A model generated the notes under the pieces. It ran no database searches, had not been told where the DNA came from, and worked only from the letters and a program-made list of their open reading frames with translations. Shown here in pieces: positions 33,810 through 41,031 of a DNA stretch of 47,599 nucleotides. Each line of letters starts with the position of its first letter. Position 1 is the stretch's first letter. A program made the translations under genes and the position numbers. Source of the stretch: Actinomycetota bacterium (lineage in GTDB: Bacteria; Actinomycetota; Thermoleophilia; Gaiellales; F1-60-MAGs149); the NCBI GenBank assembly GCA_009885805.1, contig VFJZ01000052.1, forward strand, positions 1 through 47,599, given 5' to 3'.

Positions 33810-34559
33810 CGCGAGAAGTGCCTCGACCGCGGCCGCGTAGGCGCGGGCACCGCGGCCGTCACGGTCCTTCGCCGGTGTCCCGCAGCAGACGGAGACGGCA
33901 ACGACACGCCCACTGGCGTTGAGGGCGGCGCACTCGGCGCGGAACTCCTCCGCCGTCCAGCCGCCCGGGGCGGGGAAGTCGACGCCCGGCGCGACCGCGG
34001 GATCGAGGACGTCGCCGTCGAGGTGGACGTGCAGTAGCGCGTCGGCGGGCAGGGCGGCGAGGGCGGCCGCGATGTCCGCGGTCGCAACGAGGCCGGTCCG
34101 TGCAATCGCCTCGACCTCGCCGGGGTCGAGGTCGCGGGCGCCGACGAGGACCGCGCGGTCGGTGGGGAACACGGCGTCGAGACCGGCGGCGAGGCGCAGC
34201 TCGTCATGACACCAGCCGAGGAGGATCGCGAACGGCATCCCGCCGAGGAACCCGCTCGGCGAGGTGGCCGGCGTGTTCAGGTCGCCGTGAGCGTCGATCC
34301 AGACCAGCGCGACGTGGTCGTGGCGTCGGCGCGTCGCGGCAAGGGCGGCCGGCGCCAGCGTGCATTCGCCGAGCAGCGCGAGCGGACGTCCGTCCTCGCC
34401 TTCCATCGCGCGGGAGACGGCCGCCAGCGCAGCGGCGGCCGGGCCACCGAGCGTCACCGGCGCGCGTCGTCCGACACCGCCGAGGGCGGCGGCGAGCACG
34501 GCGGGACCCTCCTCCATCCCGGTGCCGTGGAACCGACTCGTCCAGGGCGCGATCAGCAT
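33807..34559 (-). CDS. Arginase-family protein with altered metal site
   Basis: 250 aa from ATG 34559, shorter than rocF. WIDAHGDLNTPATSPSGFLGG and HLHLDGDVLDPAVAPG-type stretches keep the Asp/His ligands, but the usual GGDHS is LGECTL, replacing the first His ligand by Cys. The end, VCCGTPAKDRDGRGA, lacks the rocF tail. Such Cys variants are found in actinobacterial ureohydrolase-like proteins of unknown substrate. It may hydrolyse another guanidino compound, or be a one-metal or inactive partner of RocF (inference). It sits 7 bases after a secreted-protein gene. Confidence 0.82.
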   Translation of the reverse strand: MLIAPWTSRFHGTGMEEGPAVLAAALGGVGRRAPVTLGGPAAAALAAVSRAMEGEDGRPLALLGECTLAPAALAATRRRHDHVALVWIDAHGDLNTPATSPSGFLGGMPFAILLGWCHDELRLAAGLDAVFPTDRAVLVGARDLDPGEVEAIARTGLVATADIAAALAALPADALLHVHLDGDVLDPAVAPGVDFPAPGGWTAEEFRAECAALNASGRVVAVSVCCGTPAKDRDGRGARAYAAAVEALLA

Positions 34560-34566
34560 CGAGGTA

Positions 34567-35016
34567 TCACCATGACAGCGTCGTGCCCTGCAGCGCGCGG
34601 ACGAGACCGTCGAGCTCGAGACGGCCGACCGCCTGGCGCAACGCGAACGCCAGCAGGGGGTCGAGGGCGCCGGCGCGGCTGGCGTCGCCGAGCGCGCGGC
34701 GAAGCCCGTCCCGGAGCGCCTCGGCGGTGTCGCCCTCGGACAGGTCGTGGTCAGCGGCGAAGGACGCCAACCCGGCGCTACTCGCGAGTGCCAGGACCAG
34801 CGATTCCCGCGACACGCGCAGGCCGCAGGCGGCGCCGTCGACGCCGGACAGGGCGAGTTGTTCGGCGAGGGCGACCGCCCCGCCGTCTCCCCGCCACGGG
34901 CGGGGCTGGCACGGATCGGCGGGCGCCCGCGGTCGGTACGTGCCGCCGCCGGCGGCGGCGTAGGAGCCGGCGAGCGCGAGCGAAAGGGCGAGCGCCACGA
35001 CGACGGCTCTGGTCAC
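34567..35016 (-). CDS. Hypothetical secreted or membrane-anchored protein
   Basis: 149 aa from GTG 35016, overlapping the MFS stop (GTGA). A hydrophobic signal stretch (VVVALALSLALAGSYAAAGGG) comes first, then ADPCQPRPW and VDGAACGLRVSRESLVLAL with two cysteines that could form a disulfide. The remainder is helical and Ala/Leu-rich. No family is recognised. Translational coupling to an MFS transporter suggests an accessory role outside the membrane. Confidence 0.7.
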   Translation of the reverse strand: MTRAVVVALALSLALAGSYAAAGGGTYRPRAPADPCQPRPWRGDGGAVALAEQLALSGVDGAACGLRVSRESLVLALASSAGLASFAADHDLSEGDTAEALRDGLRRALGDASRAGALDPLLAFALRQAVGRLELDGLVRALQGTTLSW

Positions 35017-36332
35017 AGCTCCACCCGGCGGCGCCGGACGAGGATCGGCACCACGGCCAGCAGGGCGAGCAGCGCGCCGACCGCGAACGAGCGTGAGAAG
35101 GCGTGCGTCGCGGCCCGGTCGAGTTCGTCGTGGAGGCCGCGGCGGATCGCCTCGGTCGCCGGTGTCGGCTCCCGCCCGACAAAGGCGCGGTCGACGTCCG
35201 GCAACCGGCGGTCGGCCTGATCGACGATGCGGACGACGTCGCGCGCCAGGCCGATCTTGACGCCGGGCGGCGCGTCCGAGTCGAGAACGATGGCGGCTCC
35301 GGCCTCGAGCGCCGCGTCCCGGTTCTCGAGTAGGTCGACCTGGAAGACGGGTACGAGCAGCACCAGCCCGAGCACGACGCCCGCGTGCCGCGCAGCGACG
35401 GTGTAGCCGCCGTGTACGGCCTGCGGTGACCGGCCCGCGAGCGCAGCGTGAGTGAGGGCTGTCACCGAGAGGCCGAGGCCGACGCCGACGAGTAGCTGCG
35501 GCGGGAGCGTCCAGACGAACGAGGCGCCGGGCAGCAGGGCCAGTCCGGCCAGGCCGCCGGCAGTCAGCACCGTCCCGCTCACTGCCTCCGCAAACGCGCC
35601 GCGGATCGGCAGCCGCGGCGCGAGGACCGCCGCGAGCGGCATCGCCGAGACGACGGCCGCAGCGGCCAGCGGCTCCAGGCGCCAACCTTCGACGAGCAGC
35701 AGCACGAGCAGGAACAGCGCCGCCGTCAGAGCGGCCGAGAGTAGGAGCAGCGAGGCCAGCGCCGCAACGTGCGGCCGACCACCCGGCGCCACCGCCGGCG
35801 CGCCCGCGGTGGCGCGGAGAGCGAACAGGGCGCCGAGCGCGACGGGTACCTGCAGCAGAAAGATCCATTCCCAGCCGAGCAGCTGCGTCAGGGCACCGCC
35901 AGCTGCCGGACCGAGCGCGGCGCCAGCGACACCGGCCGCCGCCCACGCGCGCGCCGCGCGGGCATCGCCTTCGCGGCCGGCGAGTAGCTCCAGCGACGCG
36001 CAGATGGTCGCCGCCGCACCCACCGCCTGCAGGCAGCGGGCGACGAGAAGGACCTCGAACGAATCGGCGAGGCCGCAGGCGGCAGACGCGGCGCCGAACA
36101 GAAAGATGCCGACGGCCGCGATGGCCCGAGGGCGGCGACGCGCAAGGAATGCGGCGGGTATCGCACAGAGCGCGAGCAGCGCGTTGTACGAGGTGAGGAC
36201 CCGCGACACCTCGCCGAGTTCGACATCGAACCGTCGGAGGATGTCCGGCAGCGCGAGCGTGACGATCGACGAGTCGGCGAGCGCCGTCGCGACGGCGAGC
36301 AGCAGCAGGACCCGGCGGGCGCGATCGGTCAC
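35013..36332 (-). CDS. MFS transporter (DHA2-like drug/metabolite exporter)
   Basis: 439 aa from GTG 36332 (MTDRARRVLLLLAVATALAD). The family motifs are DSSIVTLALPDILRRF in helix 1, LTSYNALLALCAIPAAFLARRRPRA around motif A, and GAALGPAAGGALTQLLGWEWIFLLQVPV as motif C. A loop of about 75 residues (NRDAALEAGAAIVLDSDA to LDRAATHAF) precedes the last helix, an extracytoplasmic insertion seen in DHA2-type proteins. It probably exports a small molecule with proton antiport. Its coupled secreted neighbour and nearby arginase genes do not fix a substrate. Confidence 0.85.
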   Translation of the reverse strand: MTDRARRVLLLLAVATALADSSIVTLALPDILRRFDVELGEVSRVLTSYNALLALCAIPAAFLARRRPRAIAAVGIFLFGAASAACGLADSFEVLLVARCLQAVGAAATICASLELLAGREGDARAARAWAAAGVAGAALGPAAGGALTQLLGWEWIFLLQVPVALGALFALRATAGAPAVAPGGRPHVAALASLLLLSAALTAALFLLVLLLVEGWRLEPLAAAAVVSAMPLAAVLAPRLPIRGAFAEAVSGTVLTAGGLAGLALLPGASFVWTLPPQLLVGVGLGLSVTALTHAALAGRSPQAVHGGYTVAARHAGVVLGLVLLVPVFQVDLLENRDAALEAGAAIVLDSDAPPGVKIGLARDVVRIVDQADRRLPDVDRAFVGREPTPATEAIRRGLHDELDRAATHAFSRSFAVGALLALLAVVPILVRRRRVEL

Positions 36333-36357
36333 GCCCGTATCTTCGCCCGATCCGGGC

Positions 36358-37539
36358 TCAGTAGGGTCGGACGGCGCCGGTGAAGTTGCCGCGGCGGTCG
36401 GCCATGTTCGAGATCTTCACGACGTCACCGGTCTGCGGTGCGTGGATGAACTGCCCGCCGCCAATGTAGATGCCGTTGTGATGGACGTCGGGATGGAAGA
36501 AGACGATGTCACCGGGAGCGAGCTGGTCGTAGGAGATCCGCGTCCCCAGCTGCCACTGGGCGCCGGTGAAGTGCGGCAGCGAGATGCCGACCGTCTGGTA
36601 CGCGAGCATCGTCAGCCCGGAGCAGTCCACACCGGAGCGGCTGGCGCCGCCCCAGCGGTACGGCACGCCGAGGTACGTCATCGCGGCCGCGACGACGCGT
36701 GCGCCGATCGAGCCGTTCGCGGGCGGTGGCGGAATCGGTGCGGGCGCGCTGGAGCCACCGCCACCGCCGCCGCCGCCACCGTTGCCGCCACCGTTGCCGC
36801 CACCGTTGCCGCCGCCGGAGGACCCGCCGATGCCGGGATCGATCGCATCAGCGGCGCGCGCCGCGGCGCGCTGCACCCGCAGGCGCTCCTCGGCCGCGCG
36901 TCGAGCGCGCGCATCGAACGCACGCTGTTCGACGACGAGCGCCTCGATCTCGTTCTCGAGGCCCGACTTCAGGCTCTGGGCCTGGGCGAGGCCGGCCTCG
37001 ATCCGAGCCTTCTCGGCGGTACGCGATGCCTTCAGCTCGCTCGCGCGCCGCTCGGCATTGGCCAGCGCCGTCTCACGCTTCTTGAGATCGCCTCGTGCCT
37101 TGCGCAGCGAGATGATGACGTCCGTCATCTGGCCGGAGGAGCGCTTCAAGACCTCGACGGAGCCGAGCATATCGGTCAGCGACCGGGCGGAGAGCATGGC
37201 GGCGACCGCGTCGGCATCACCCGCCCGGTAGGCGACGACGAGCTTGGCCGCGAGGTCACGCTGGCCGACCTTGATGTTCGACTTGACGACCTTGATCGTG
37301 TTCTTGTTGTCGGCGACCTGCGCCAGCACCTCGTCGAGTTCGGCACTCGCCTGGTTGTAGGCCTCAATCGCCGGCTCGAGGTTCTCATAGAGGGCCGCGA
37401 TCTTGCGCTGGGCCTCCTGCGCCGCGGCGCGCTTGGCCGGGATCGCATCCTCGGGCGCCGCGAACGCCGCCGCCCCGGCCGTCGCTAACGGCGCTGCCAG
37501 GAGGGCGGTGAAGAGGGCGATTCGGCGGCGGCGGTGCAA
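36358..37539 (-). CDS. Secreted NlpC/P60 peptidoglycan hydrolase with coiled coil
   Basis: 393 aa from TTG 37539, with a basic start and signal peptide (RRRRIALFTALLAAPLA, cleavage near AFA 28). Residues about 33-225 are a long coiled coil, as in RipA/PcsB-like proteins. A Gly/Asn linker follows, then an NlpC/P60 domain with the catalytic Cys in RSGVDCSGLTMLAY and His in DVHHNGIYIGGGQFIHAP. It cuts peptide cross-links in the cell wall and probably works in cell separation. The TTG is the only start after an in-frame TAA at 37555-37557; an upstream 32-codon frame may precede it. Confidence 0.88.
   Translation of the reverse strand: MHRRRRIALFTALLAAPLATAGAAAFAAPEDAIPAKRAAAQEAQRKIAALYENLEPAIEAYNQASAELDEVLAQVADNKNTIKVVKSNIKVGQRDLAAKLVVAYRAGDADAVAAMLSARSLTDMLGSVEVLKRSSGQMTDVIISLRKARGDLKKRETALANAERRASELKASRTAEKARIEAGLAQAQSLKSGLENEIEALVVEQRAFDARARRAAEERLRVQRAAARAADAIDPGIGGSSGGGNGGGNGGGNGGGGGGGGGSSAPAPIPPPPANGSIGARVVAAAMTYLGVPYRWGGASRSGVDCSGLTMLAYQTVGISLPHFTGAQWQLGTRISYDQLAPGDIVFFHPDVHHNGIYIGGGQFIHAPQTGDVVKISNMADRRGNFTGAVRPY
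36754..36820 (-). repeat. Low-complexity Gly/Asn linker repeat
   Basis: Tandem copies of a 12-base unit (GTTGCCGCCACC on the + strand) and shorter GCC runs encode GGGNGGGNGGG-type linker between the coiled coil and the NlpC/P60 domain. It is likely to vary in length between strains. Confidence 0.7.
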
Positions 37540-37554
37540 GAGGACGGGGCGTGG

Positions 37555-37653
37555 TTACTCGGGCGTGGCGCCGCTGAGTCGGCGGGGAACCGACGCGGAC
37601 GGTGAAGGTGACATGCTCGCCGGAAGGGGTTTCGGGCCACGGCGAACGTTCAT
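37555..37653 (-). other. Possible leaderless upstream ORF before the NlpC/P60 gene
   Basis: ATG 37653 opens 32 codons (MNVRRGPKPLPASM to the TAA at 37555-37557) in the same frame as the NlpC/P60 gene, which starts six codons after that stop. TAGGAT lies 9 bases before the ATG. It may be a regulatory leader peptide; coding status is unproven. Confidence 0.3.
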
Positions 37654-37662
37654 CGCTGCGCC

Positions 37663-37668
37663 ATCCTA
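37663..37668 (-). promoter_or_regulatory. -10 box upstream of the NlpC/P60 leader (TAGGAT)
   Basis: TAGGAT on the reverse strand would start the transcript close to ATG 37653, leaving a leader of about 115 bases before the NlpC/P60 TTG. The stretch 37669-37816 holds no other recognisable feature. Confidence 0.4.
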
Positions 37669-37816
37669 CCAGCCGAACCCATATGGGACGCAACCCCCAA
37701 TCTGGCTGCAAACACGCCTTTCAACCCGGAAACACGCCAGGGACACAGGAAACCTGGCGAATACCGCAGGTCTTCCGGCCTGAACCTTCACCCGGCTCGG
37801 CGGCGCGGTTCGCTGG

Positions 37817-37822
37817 TATTCT
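37817..37822 (+). promoter_or_regulatory. Probable -10 box of tRNA-Phe (TATTCT)
   Basis: TATTCT lies 10 bases before the first base of the tRNA. No convincing -35 hexamer was seen. A 9-bp inverted repeat (37764-37772 and 37824-37832) brackets it. Confidence 0.4.
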
Positions 37823-37832
37823 CGACCTGCGG

Positions 37833-37905
37833 GGCGAGGTAGCTCAGTTGGTAGAGCACGCGACTGAAAATCGCGGTGTCGCCGGTTCAAGTCCGGCTCT
37901 CGCCA
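37833..37905 (+). tRNA. tRNA-Phe (anticodon GAA)
   Basis: All four arms fold: acceptor GGCGAGG with TCTCGCC (last pair G-T), D arm GCTC..GAGC, anticodon stem CGCGA/TCGCG with loop CTGAAAA (GAA at 37866-37868), T arm GCCGG TTCAAGT CCGGC, discriminator A at 37905. No CCA is encoded. 73 bases. Confidence 0.95.
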
Positions 37906-37942
37906 TGGCGCCGCGGTATCGTCGGCAGCACACGTTGCTGCG

Positions 37943-38533
37943 TCAGACGTCCGCCGTGTACGGCGGCGCCGGGTCGTACTGGATGTAACGCTGCACTTCC
38001 CGCGCGTGGCTGACGCCGTGCAGCTGGCCGACGATCCAGAGCGCCATGTCGATGCCGGCCGAGACGCCCTGGCTCGAGACGACGCTGCCCGAGCGGACGA
38101 AACGCGCCTTGCGCTCGACGATCGCGCCGCTGGCCTCGAGCCTGTCCTCGAAGCTCCAGTGCGTGGCGAGCGGCCTCCCGTCCGCGACACCCGCGGCGTG
38201 GAGGATCAGCGCCCCGGTGCAGACACTGGTCAGCCACGTCGCCGTTGTCGCCGCGCGGCGCACCCAGTCGAGGAACGCCGGGTTCTCCGCGTCGCGGTCG
38301 GTGCCGTCACCGCCGGGAATCAGCACGACGTCGACGTTCGCCGTCTCGGCGAGCGTCGCGTCGGGCAGCACGCGCAGCCCCTTCGCGCCCGTGATCGGCT
38401 CCAGCCGGTCCGAGATCACCACGACCGTGTCGCCCGCGTCGCGGATGTCGCGCGACGCCGCGAACACCTCGTACGGGCCGGCCAGGTCGAGCTCCTCGAA
38501 CAGGTCGAACGCGACGATCCCGTAGCTGGTCAT
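37943..38533 (-). CDS. DJ-1/PfpI family protein
   Basis: 196 aa from ATG 38533, overlapping the stop of the AraC-type gene (ATGA). A single DJ-1/PfpI (class I glutamine amidotransferase-like) domain: IVAFDLFEELDLAGPYEVFAA, VLIPGGDGTDRD, and the nucleophile-elbow Cys in TSVCTGALILHAAG near residue 105. Relatives include isonitrile hydratase and stress-related hydrolases; activity here is unknown. It closely matches the N-terminal domain of the gene just upstream, suggesting duplication. The 37-base gap to the tRNA holds a weak 6-bp hairpin. Confidence 0.88.
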   Translation of the reverse strand: MTSYGIVAFDLFEELDLAGPYEVFAASRDIRDAGDTVVVISDRLEPITGAKGLRVLPDATLAETANVDVVLIPGGDGTDRDAENPAFLDWVRRAATTATWLTSVCTGALILHAAGVADGRPLATHWSFEDRLEASGAIVERKARFVRSGSVVSSQGVSAGIDMALWIVGQLHGVSHAREVQRYIQYDPAPPYTADV

Positions 38534-39492
38534 GCGTGGTCTCCCGTCTCACTCGTGAGCGCGAACCGCGCCCGGTACTCGGTCGGCGCAATGCCGACGT
38601 GACGCCGGAACGCGCGGCGCATGGTCTCCGCCGAGCCGAATCCCGTCCGTTGCGCGACGGCCTCGACCCCGACCTCCTCGGTCTCGAGCAGCCGCCGGGC
38701 AGACTCGACCCGCGCGCGCTCCACGTACCGGCGCGGCGGCGAGCCGACGCGGGCGGTGAAGAGGCGCTGGAAGTGGCGCTCACTCATGTTCGCGACGCGG
38801 GCGAGCGCCGGGACGGAGAGATCCGCTGCCGGCTCCGCGTGGATCCGGTCCTGAACATCCCGGAGCCCGCCTGGCGGTGCTGGCTCGCACCAGACGCTCG
38901 CGGCGTACTGGCTCTGGCCGCCGGAGCGCCGGAGGCCCATCACGAGTCGGCGGGCTATCCGTTGGGCCTCGGCCGCACCGCGGTCCTCCTCGACGAGCGC
39001 GAGCGCCAGGTCAAGCCCGGCCGTCACGCCGGCCGATGTCCAGACGCGGCCGGCGCGGATGAAGATCGGATCGGCGTCGACCGCGACGTCCGGGTAGTCG
39101 GTGGCGAGTCGGCCGGCGTGATCCCAGTGCGTCGTGGCACGGCGGCCAGCGAGGAGGCCGGCGGCGGCGAGCAGGTAGGCGCCGGTGCAGACGCTCGCCG
39201 CGCGCCGGGCGACGGCACCGGCCGCGGCGACCCACGCCACCGTCGCCGCCGTCCTCGCGGCGGCGTAGACGCCAGCGCCGCCGGCGATGACCAGGGTGTC
39301 GAGCGACACCAGGTCGACCTCGTGCAGCGCTCGGTCGGCGTCGATGGTGAGACCGGACTCGCTGACGACCAGGCCGGCGATCGGAGCCGCGACGCTGACC
39401 TCCATGCCGGCAGCAGCGAACACCTCGTGCGGGCCCGCGAGATCGAGGGCCTGGAAGCCCGGATAGATCACGATCACGGTACGGCCCGACAT
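38530..39492 (-). CDS. GlxA-type transcriptional regulator (DJ-1 domain plus AraC HTH)
   Basis: 320 aa from ATG 39492 (GTG 39498 is an alternative). The N-terminal DJ-1/PfpI domain shows VIVIYPGFQALDLAGPHEVFAAAG, TLVIAGGAGVYAAAR and SVCTGAYLLAAAG. The C-terminal AraC HTH (residues about 215-315) has VPALARVANMSERHFQRLFTARVGSPPRRYVE and VEAVAQRTGFGSAETMRRAFRRHVG in pieces. It probably senses a small molecule through the DJ-1 domain and regulates the coupled DJ-1 gene or neighbours. Confidence 0.9.
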   Translation of the reverse strand: MSGRTVIVIYPGFQALDLAGPHEVFAAAGMEVSVAAPIAGLVVSESGLTIDADRALHEVDLVSLDTLVIAGGAGVYAAARTAATVAWVAAAGAVARRAASVCTGAYLLAAAGLLAGRRATTHWDHAGRLATDYPDVAVDADPIFIRAGRVWTSAGVTAGLDLALALVEEDRGAAEAQRIARRLVMGLRRSGGQSQYAASVWCEPAPPGGLRDVQDRIHAEPAADLSVPALARVANMSERHFQRLFTARVGSPPRRYVERARVESARRLLETEEVGVEAVAQRTGFGSAETMRRAFRRHVGIAPTEYRARFALTSETGDHA

Positions 39493-39499
39493 CAGCACG

Positions 39500-39528
39500 A
39501 TGATCCGTCACGCCACCGTCGGCGTCAA
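39500..39528 (-). promoter_or_regulatory. Promoter of the GlxA/DJ-1 pair
   Basis: TTGACG (39523-39528) and GATCAT (39500-39505) on the reverse strand are 17 bases apart, and the -10 ends 7 bases before ATG 39492. This is the only clear -35/-10 pair noticed in the window. Confidence 0.4.
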
Positions 39529-39558
39529 TGACGGCATGCCCTCGCTTTCCGCCAGACG

Positions 39559-41031
39559 CTACACCCCGACCACCGGCCGCTCGCCGACCGCGGCGCGCCC
39601 GAGCAGCGCATGGCGGGCGAGGCCGACGCAGGCGTCGAGGTCGTGCTCGCGGTACATCTGGAGCTTCTCCGCCTCCGGCGAGCCGGAGCCGTGGATGATC
39701 TCCGTGTACCAGTAGCCGCCGTACTCGGACGCCGCGAGGTCGCGGATCAGCTTCATCACCCGCAGCCGCTCCATCGCCGAGTCGGGCTCGACGCCCCGGT
39801 AGTACTTCTCGATGAACGGCCTCAGGTCGGGGCGCATGATGTCCTCGACATAGGGCGAGGTGATCACCGACCCGCCCGCGATCTCGAGCAGGTTGCGGGC
39901 CGCCAGGTAGTGGCCCTCCATCGCCATGTGCTTGCCGGCATTGGTGAGCACCGGGTCCGGCACCTGCCAGCCCTCCTCGGAGCGGCTCTCGATCGACGCT
40001 GTCACGCCGAGCGCCCAGATCGACCGCTCGAGCCGGATCATCTCGGTGATCTTCGAGCGGATGTGCGGCGCCTTCGCGACGCCGTTCAGTTCGGCCGCGA
40101 GCTGCGCGGCGCCGATGAACAGCCGCAGCTTGCCGACGTCGGCGCCGAGGTAGCCCTGGCGGTTGACGTTCGCGAACGTGTTCGCGACATCGCCGGCGTA
40201 GGCCGACTCGCCGCACATGAAGACTCGCTCCCACGGGACGAAGACGTCGTCGAAGATCGTGAACGACTCCATCAGGTCGTCGTGCGAGGAGACGGGTGCC
40301 TCGAACTCGTCCGGGTTCTCACCGGAGAAGCCGCGGCAGACAAGCTTGATGCCGGGCGTGTCGACCGGTGTCGCGAACGCCACCGCGTAGTCGGCATCCT
40401 CGGGCCGCATCGCCCGCTGCGGGATGATCACGAGCTCGTTCGCCACGACCGACCCGGACGTGTGCGCCTTCGCACCACGGACGACGATGCCGTCATCGCG
40501 GCGCTCGATGACGCGCAGGTAGAGGTCCGGGTCGTCCTGATCGGCCGGCCGCTTCGACCGGTCGCCCTTCACGTCCGTCACTGCAGCAGCGGTCATCAGC
40601 TGCTCGCGCTGGAACCGCTGGACGTATGAGACGACGCGCGGGTGGTAGCTCGTTCCCAGCTCACGATCCATCCGCCGCGTCACGATCAGCAGCGACTGCA
40701 GCTGATCGCGCCCGATCGACGCGTAGCCGGACAGCGGCGAGCGCTCCGACAGGGTCCGCGCCGCGCGGAGGTTCGTCAGGAGGTCCTCGACGGACGTCGC
40801 CATGTGCCAGAAGACGTGACACTCCTCGCCGTTCAGGTCGGGCGAGACGACCATGCCCGCGCGCAGCTCGGGCATGTGTGCCGCGCGGCAGACCCACGAG
40901 CCCCAGCACGCCATGGTCGAGGCGAACAGGGGATGGTCGGCGACGTTCGTGATGCGCTCTCCGCGCGCGTACACCTCCGGTGACTGCTGTCGCAGGCTCT
41001 CAACGTACTGCTCGGGTGTTCGCAGGCCCAT
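39559..41031 (-). CDS. HpaB/AbfD-family flavoprotein without Fe-S ligands
   Basis: 490 aa from ATG 41031, with GAGGAGGAG 4 bases upstream; the start overlaps the tetR end by 32 bases. The fold is that of 4-hydroxyphenylacetate 3-hydroxylase and 4-hydroxybutyryl-CoA dehydratase: DVKGDRSKRPADQDDPDLYLRV, GIVVRGAKAHTSGSVVANE, VPWERVFMCGE and NRQGYLGADVGKLRLFIG. The 490-aa length is dehydratase-like. However, the positions of the dehydratase cluster ligands (two Cys, His, Cys) read SGYASIG and NVNRQGYLG. I therefore favour an FAD-dependent hydroxylase or oxidase-like enzyme. Its reductase partner is not adjacent. Confidence 0.82.
   Translation of the reverse strand: MGLRTPEQYVESLRQQSPEVYARGERITNVADHPLFASTMACWGSWVCRAAHMPELRAGMVVSPDLNGEECHVFWHMATSVEDLLTNLRAARTLSERSPLSGYASIGRDQLQSLLIVTRRMDRELGTSYHPRVVSYVQRFQREQLMTAAAVTDVKGDRSKRPADQDDPDLYLRVIERRDDGIVVRGAKAHTSGSVVANELVIIPQRAMRPEDADYAVAFATPVDTPGIKLVCRGFSGENPDEFEAPVSSHDDLMESFTIFDDVFVPWERVFMCGESAYAGDVANTFANVNRQGYLGADVGKLRLFIGAAQLAAELNGVAKAPHIRSKITEMIRLERSIWALGVTASIESRSEEGWQVPDPVLTNAGKHMAMEGHYLAARNLLEIAGGSVITSPYVEDIMRPDLRPFIEKYYRGVEPDSAMERLRVMKLIRDLAASEYGGYWYTEIIHGSGSPEAEKLQMYREHDLDACVGLARHALLGRAAVGERPVVGV

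Noticed and set aside
36754-36820. A tandem-repeat or CRISPR-like array
   Set aside because: The repeats are short GCC-rich units in frame that encode the Gly/Asn linker of the NlpC/P60 protein.
37540-37800. A ydaO (c-di-AMP) riboswitch before the NlpC/P60 gene, as known for some actinobacterial cell-wall hydrolases
   Set aside because: I did not find the conserved core segments of that riboswitch in the reverse-strand leader.
37764-37832. A perfect 9-bp inverted repeat (CCGCAGGTC and GACCTGCGG) bracketing the tRNA-Phe promoter
   Set aside because: Repeats of this length and spacing are expected several times by chance in 47 kb, and nothing else supports a function.
39559-41031. Calling this gene 4-hydroxybutyryl-CoA dehydratase
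   Set aside because: All four cluster-binding positions appear to be replaced, so only the broader family is supported.
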